Part shown: positions 32,638-36,991 of the stretch, piece after piece | How the letters are laid out: each line of letters opens with the position of its first letter | How positions within the stretch are numbered: the stretch's first letter is position 1 | Assembly (NCBI GenBank): GCA_020850535.1 | Contig: JADZEM010000074.1 | Coordinates: 1 to 36,991 of the forward strand | DNA length: 36,991 nt | Source of the DNA: Chloroflexota bacterium | GTDB taxonomy: Bacteria; Chloroflexota; UBA6077; JACCZL01 | Direction of reading: 5' to 3' | The notes under the pieces: model-generated | What the model was told of the DNA's origin: nothing | What the model saw: the letters and a program-made list of their open reading frames with translations, nothing else | The model's database searches: none | Program-made: the position numbers and the translations under genes

Positions 32638-34911
32638 GTGGGCAGCGCGGGGCTGATCCTGGCAGGCTGCTGGAGTGTTGGCATCGCGGTCAGCGCGCTC
32701 GTGGCGCTGCCCCCGCTCCTGACGGCGCTGTCGGCCGCCGTCTCGCTGTGTGCGGCTGGCCTTACACCATCCGCCAGGATTCGCCTTCTGGCGCTCGGGC
32801 TGTCGGCCGGTCTGCTGGGCGTCGCCTGGGCGTCGTGGTGGGCCGCGGCGCCCTCGGACGACCCGCTCACAGCGTATGCTGGCGCGGTGGTCGTCCGCGC
32901 CCGCCTGCTCGACGCTCCGACGCCGCGTGGCTCTCGGTTCGAGGTCGTGGCGCAGGTCGAGACGATCTCCCGCGCGCCTGAGCCTCGCGAGGCTCGGCAG
33001 CCGGTCAGCGGGCCGGCCCGGGTGCTTCTGCGGGCCTCGACCATTCCGGCGTCGCATGACGATCTGGTCGAGCTGCGCGGCCAGCTCGCTCGACCCCGTT
33101 CGCGGCCGGGCTGGCCGCTGGCCGAGATCCTGGCGCGGCGCGGTATCGGCTGGACCCTCGACGCCGGGATCGTGCGGGTGGTGGAGGAGGGACGGCCGGG
33201 ACTGCGCCGCTGGCTCGGGGAAGCTCGCGCGCTGGCCGAAGGGACGGCCCGCGAGCAGCTTCCCGAGCCGCAGGCTTCGCTCCTGGCCGGCATGGTGTTC
33301 GGGGCGCGGGCCGGCCTGCCGCCGGATCTGCGGGCCGCCATGAGTGCGACCAGCACGTCGCACCTGACCGCCGTGTCCGGCGCCAACGTGGCGATGGTCG
33401 CGGGCGCGCTGCTGGTGCTGGCGCTGACCGTCGTCGGGCGTGCGCCGGCCTGCGGCCTGGCCCTGGTCGGGGTCTGGCTCTACGCGTTGATGGTCGGAGC
33501 GCCGCCATCTGCGCTGCGGGCCGCTGCGATGGCGACCTTCGCGCTCACGGCGCAGGCGCTCGGTCGGCAGCCAGACACCTTCGCCGCGCTGCTGGTGGCA
33601 ACGGCGCTGCTGCTGGGCTGGGATCCCGGGTTGGCGTTCGACCTCGGGTTCCAGTTATCCGTCGCCGCGACGGCCGGACTGATCGTGCTGAGCCCCTCCA
33701 TCCAGCGCAGGCTTGAAGCCGTGCGCGTTCCGTCGCCAGTGTCCGGGTGGATCGCGGTGGCCGTGGCGGCCCAGGTCGCGACCCTGCCGCTGGTGGTGGG
33801 GACCTTTCAGCGAGTCTCCCTGGTCGGACTGCCTGCGAACGTGCTGGCCGCGCCACTGGTCCCGCCGATCATGGTGGTGGGCGCGCTGCTGGCGTTGCTC
33901 GGCGGGCTGCCTGGGGTGGATGTGGCGCTGGGATGGCTCGGCTGGGCGCTGACCAGTCTGCTGCTCGGCCTGATCGTCGGGTTCGCCGGCCTGCCCGGCG
34001 GCACGATTGCCGTTGGGCAAGCGCCGGTCTGGCTGCCCCTGTTCTGGTACGGCGCCCTCGCCGCATGGGCTGCAGGCGGCTCGGCTGACCTGCGGGCGCT
34101 CGGCCTGCGTCCTGCCGTGATGTGGTCCGGGCTGCTCGCAGCCGCCCTGGCGCTGGCCGCCCTCTCGCTCGCCGGCCTCGCTGTGGGCGGTCGTGACGGA
34201 TCGACGGTCGCGGCGATCCTCGACGTGGAGCCGTCAGCCGCCGTCATCCGGGCGCCGGACGGCCGCACGACACTGGTGATGACGGGTCAGTCCGGCCCTG
34301 ACGTCGTGGCCGGTGTCGGCAGCCAGCTCGATCTGTGGGAGCACCGGCTTGACGTGGTGGTCGGGCCGGGCGGTCTGCGCCTGGCCGTCGATCTGTTGAC
34401 TGCCGGCGCTGTGGCGGACGTGTGGCCAGCGGGCGACCGGTGGTCGGCGACGGCGACTCCGCTCGCACCGGGCACGACGGTGGACCTTGCTGACGGCGTC
34501 CGTGTCCTCGTCGTAGACGTGCGGACGGCCGGCGAGCAGCCGGCTCTGGACCTGCTCATTCAGCTTGATGGGCTTGAGCTGGCGTTGCCCGGACCGGGTG
34601 CGCCGTCTGACCGCTGGGCCGGAGCGCTCTCAGGCGCGCCGCTGGCGGCCCGGCTCCCGCGCAGCGGCGCGAGCTGGGCGCGCTCGCTGCCGCCGCAGGC
34701 GTGGCTCCTGCTGATCGGCGATCCTGGCACGGCGCGCGCTCGCGGCGAGGCTGGCGTGCCGCTGCTGCTGGCCCGTGATTTCGGGACCGTCGAACTGACG
34801 ATTCATGACGGTGGCATCGGCGCGCGCACTGAGCGCTGCCCGTCCGGCCAAAGCTGCGACCTCTTGCTGCCACCGCCCCAGTTCGGGCCGCTGTTGCTGT
34901 CCGCCGAGTAG
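32638..34911 (+). CDS. comEC: ComEC/Rec2-type DNA uptake channel
   Basis: 757 residues from the GTG at 32638, which follows AGGGGGC and directly precedes the first membrane helix; the frame is open to 32347, with other weak starts at 32557 and 32569. Order of parts: N-terminal membrane helices and an OB-like domain (about 65-175, AVVVRARLLDAPTPRGSRFE); the Competence domain (about 195-430) with SATSTSHLTAVSGANVAMVA, GAPPSALRAAAMATFALTAQ and DLGFQLSVAATAGL; further helices; and a C-terminal region after 515 in the beta-lactamase-like position that is much degraded (VAAILDVEPSAAVIRAPDGR), without a clear HxHxDH metal site. It would pass single-stranded DNA through the membrane; nuclease activity is unlikely. 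Confidence 0.88.
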   Translation: MGSAGLILAGCWSVGIAVSALVALPPLLTALSAAVSLCAAGLTPSARIRLLALGLSAGLLGVAWASWWAAAPSDDPLTAYAGAVVVRARLLDAPTPRGSRFEVVAQVETISRAPEPREARQPVSGPARVLLRASTIPASHDDLVELRGQLARPRSRPGWPLAEILARRGIGWTLDAGIVRVVEEGRPGLRRWLGEARALAEGTAREQLPEPQASLLAGMVFGARAGLPPDLRAAMSATSTSHLTAVSGANVAMVAGALLVLALTVVGRAPACGLALVGVWLYALMVGAPPSALRAAAMATFALTAQALGRQPDTFAALLVATALLLGWDPGLAFDLGFQLSVAATAGLIVLSPSIQRRLEAVRVPSPVSGWIAVAVAAQVATLPLVVGTFQRVSLVGLPANVLAAPLVPPIMVVGALLALLGGLPGVDVALGWLGWALTSLLLGLIVGFAGLPGGTIAVGQAPVWLPLFWYGALAAWAAGGSADLRALGLRPAVMWSGLLAAALALAALSLAGLAVGGRDGSTVAAILDVEPSAAVIRAPDGRTTLVMTGQSGPDVVAGVGSQLDLWEHRLDVVVGPGGLRLAVDLLTAGAVADVWPAGDRWSATATPLAPGTTVDLADGVRVLVVDVRTAGEQPALDLLIQLDGLELALPGPGAPSDRWAGALSGAPLAARLPRSGASWARSLPPQAWLLLIGDPGTARARGEAGVPLLLARDFGTVELTIHDGGIGARTERCPSGQSCDLLLPPPQFGPLLLSAE

Positions 34912-35162
34912 CCGGCTTTGTGGCGTCACCTGTGGACAAACCTGTCAAGTTCCTGAGGGTGGGTGTATGCCGGAGAGGTCCGCTCCATTGGACTCGTCTG
35001 AGTCCCTCGCTTCTCTGGTAGAGGCTGGCCAGAGGCCCTTTCTGGCCTCAGCACTTCGGCGCAGCAGACGGCGGCGGCAAGCCTCAAAGCCGCGGATCCC
35101 TGGTGGTTTGTGGCCACCTTCGCCCTGCTGCCTCGCTGGGCACAGGTTTGGTGTGTCCAGCG

Positions 35163-35178
35163 ACCGACCCTCGTCGGT
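35163..35178 (+). terminator. Terminator-like hairpin that is the group II intron target
   Basis: Stem ACCGAC / GTCGGT with loop CCTC, followed by TTGAGG and then the intron's GTGCGCC. Bacterial class C group II introns insert just after intrinsic-terminator stems, and this site fits that habit. A second stem GGCCAGA / TCTGGCC lies at about 35026-35048 downstream of comEC; the rest of 34912-35162 shows no gene. Confidence 0.6.
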
Positions 35179-35646
35179 TTGAGGGTGCGCCAAGGGAAGC
35201 CTCATTTATCCAGGAGGTGTGATTCCTTCCCCGCCAAGGCCCAGCCAGCCAGCGGGAATCGAGTCTTGCGCCGCGCGAGGTATCGACCGCGGCGAAGCGT
35301 AGACAGAGCGACCGACAGGCCACAACGCAAGTGAAGCGGATCAGCCCCGTGACCGATGTAGAGCAGATGCCGACCGTGTCCTCAAACGGGAAGGCTCCAG
35401 TGGGCGTGGGCTATGGCGACTGCGCCGGAGAATCTACCGGGGTCGAAGCGCGTGGCACGCCGGGCAACGGATAGGTGGAGGAACTTGGGAAGCCCACGGT
35501 GGTCTCACCCGGTGAGTAGCGCGAGCGAAGGCGTCAGCGACCGCGATGCTGCCGAGGGTGGCAGAGCGGCCCGTAGTACCGAGGAAGCGGGGCAACGCCC
35601 GTGGAGGAAAGGGGCGGCGCAGGACAGCTTGCCCGACGAGAGACAC

Positions 35647-36504
35647 ATGGCGGCACCCGAGGCCGAATCAACCGTGTCCACGAAACTCGCCGGGCTCGTC
35701 GCACGGGCGAAGAAAGAAGACCGACTCACCAACGTCGTCCAGTACGTGGACGAGGAGCTGCTGCGCCTCCTGAACAACTGGCTGAAAGCCGGCGTGGTGG
35801 AGCGTGGGGTGGTCACGCAGGCGAGCGAGGGAGTCCCACAGGGCGGCCCCGTCAGCCCCGTGTTGGCGAACGTCTACCTCCACTACGTGCTTGATCTGCG
35901 GTTCGAGCGGCGCTTCAAGAAGAACTGCCGGAGCGTCGCGGAGCTGACCCGGCGCTTCGCGGACGACTTCATGGCGGTGTTTCGGGACCAGCAAGATGCC
36001 GAGCGCTTTCAGCAGGAGTTGGAGGGGCGGCTGGCGGCTTTCGGGCTGCGGGTCGCGCCGGAAAAGACGGCGAAGCTGCGCTTCGACGGCAGCCTGTTAC
36101 GGGGGCCGGGGCGCCCGGTCGAACGGCCGGCGACCTTCACCTTCCTGGGCTTCACCCACTATCTGACGAAGGCGCGGAGCGGCTGTATCCACCTGGGACG
36201 GAAGCCGAGCGCCAAGGCGCGTGAGCGCTTCTTGTGCACAGCCGCCACGTGGCTGACGGCGAACCAGCACGTTCGGGTCCGGGCCCAGCAAGCCAATGTG
36301 ACACGGATGCTCTGAGGCTACTACCAGTACTTCGGACTGCGCCTCTGTGGACCGGCACTCGACGGTGTACGGTGGCGAGTCCGCAAGCTCTGGTGGGCGA
36401 CACTGCGGCGGCGCAGCCAGAAGGCGGCACGTCACGGTGATTGGGCAAGCTTGAACGCCAAGCCCTGGTTCCACCTCCCGTCACCCCGGATGACGCAGGC
36501 CTGA
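35647..36504 (+). pseudogene. Group II intron reverse transcriptase/maturase, broken
   Basis: From the ATG at 35647: STKLAGLVARAKKEDRLTNV is the typical IEP N-terminus, but after VQYVDEE it jumps to LLRLLNNWLKAGVVERGVVT, skipping about 150 residues with RT blocks 0-3 and the first catalytic Asp. What follows is normal: VPQGGPVSPVLANVYLHYVL (block 4 region), RRFADDFMAVF with FADD in place of YADD, and TFLGFTHY. At 36313 a TGA interrupts the maturase part; reading on in frame gives GYYQYFGLRLCGPALDGVRW then KLWWATLRRRSQKAA, the normal domain X end, up to TGA 36502-36504. A single C-to-T change from CGA would explain the stop. Inactive as RT. Confidence 0.85.
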
Positions 36505-36545
36505 GTCTGATCCTTTGACTGACCGTGCGACCGATCTGTTCTGGG

Positions 36546-36616
36546 GAGCCCGGTGCGGGAAATCTGCACGCCGGGTTCTGACCGGGGGGCGGAAGGGCGA
36601 CCTTCCGTCCCTACCG
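36546..36616 (+). ncRNA. Group II intron domains V and VI
   Basis: Domain V is at 36546-36580: GAGCCCGGTGCGGGAAATCT then GCACGCCGGGTTC, matching the GAGCC-GAAA-GGTTC hairpin that forms the ribozyme active site. Domain VI follows as the stem GGGCGGAAGG / CCTTCCGTCC with a GCGA loop. The fold looks intact even though the protein is broken. Confidence 0.82.
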
Positions 36617-36638
36617 GACCCGAAGCTTCGCTGGTGGG

Positions 36639-36991
36639 TCACTTGGCATGAGCGTCGCCATTGATCGAGTGCGGTAGGTCGGCGATGGATCGGCCGACGA
36701 GCGATGGCGCCGGAGCCGCCGAGGGCGTGGCGGTGGCGCTGAGCGGGGTGTACAGCGGCATGACGCCGTGCGCGACCAGCCACAGGACCAGGCTCGGGGT
36801 CTTGTGGCCGCTCAGATTGTCGAGCACGAGCAGCAAACGGAGGGGGGGCAGGCGGTCGGGCAGCGTGAACCGGACGGTGAGCCCGGCCTGCCAGCGCTGC
36901 CAGGTCGCGCGGCGCTCGGCCTCGGTCTGGGCCGGCGGCTCGGGCAGCGTCGCCAGGATCGCCGTCAGTTCGGCCTCCAGCCAGGGGTGCA
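36639..36991 (-). pseudogene. IS630-type transposase fragment (3'-truncated, runs off the window)
   Basis: Reading inward from the window end: HPWLEAELTAILATLP, WQAGLTVRFTLPDRLPPLRL, then LLVLDNLSGHKTPSLVLWLV and AHGVMPLYTPL. LDN-x-x-x-HK followed by LYTPL is the second-Asp region of IS630/Tc1-type DDE transposases. After LYTPL the expected GSWLN-ES segment with the last Glu is missing; an unrelated Ala/Pro/Ser tail runs to a stop at 36639. It therefore lacks the third catalytic residue. The N-terminal part is outside the window. Only about 20 bases separate it from the intron's 3' end. Confidence 0.75.

Larger units (their letters stand above)
35185..36616 (+). mobile_element. Group II intron (probably class C), degenerate
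   Basis: Starts with the 5' consensus GTGCGCC at 35185 directly after a terminator hairpin and ends with a recognisable domain V and domain VI. About 1.43 kb, shorter than the usual 1.8-2.2 kb. The 5' third (35185-35646) is non-coding ribozyme sequence. The intron-encoded protein has an internal deletion and a nonsense codon, so the element cannot mobilise itself; the RNA core may still fold. The exact 3' end (near CCTACC, 36610-36616) is approximate. Confidence 0.8.

Noticed and set aside
35413-35646. N-terminal extension of the intron protein from ATG 35413
   Set aside because: This part is intron RNA sequence; the recognisable protein begins near 35647.

Overview
This is a GC-rich bacterial window. 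The gene content suits a Chloroflexota bacterium, possibly Thermomicrobia-like: a Tat-lipoprotein oligopeptide importer, a luciferase-like (F420-type) oxidoreductase, a pseudokinase/FHA protein, many GT4 glycosyltransferases, and intergenic regions full of short dispersed repeats. That placement is inference; no rRNA or marker gene is present. I saw no tRNA, rRNA or CRISPR array.

Layout. 289-5326 (+) is a nutrient-import unit: two Dpp-type permeases, an amidohydrolase and a Tat-exported solute-binding lipoprotein; the ATPases must lie elsewhere. 5620-8144 (-) holds a luciferase-like oxidoreductase, a RidA-fold protein and an alpha/beta hydrolase. 8592-11075 (-) encodes an unusual multidomain protein: a pseudokinase lobe, FHA, a transglutaminase-like module and Clp-N-like repeats. 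11209-12444 (-) is an unrecognised secreted or anchored protein whose start is probably mis-set. 12947-14720 (+) is a sigma-factor-like gene followed by a zinc-finger (anti-sigma-like) gene. 14877-15728 (-) is an MBL-fold hydrolase, 16010-17152 (+) a MurG/MGDG-synthase-like glycosyltransferase followed by the C-terminal scrap of a membrane dipeptidase, and 17414-18619 (-) a diguanylate cyclase.

19247-29472 is a surface-glycan locus: a polytopic GT39-like transferase, an NAD-dependent sugar epimerase and a GT4 on the plus strand, facing a minus-strand train of four GT4 enzymes and a capsule/epimerase-like GT-B protein linked by 4-base overlaps. 29622-34911 carries the DNA-uptake genes comEA and comEC on either side of a membrane-anchored pentapeptide-repeat protein. 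35185-36616 is a decayed group II intron sitting just after a terminator-like hairpin, next to a truncated IS630-type transposase that runs off the window.

The most distinctive non-coding content is repeats: (i) a MITE-like palindromic family with CAGGGCGATTGCATG ends (three copies); (ii) a GTCATCCTGAGCGCAGCGAA family that forms large hairpins mostly where genes converge; (iii) heptamer and 15-mer tandem arrays; (iv) a repeat of about 80 bp shared by the 2170 and 7120 regions; (v) a pair of identical TGTCGCGACA palindromes upstream of comEC.
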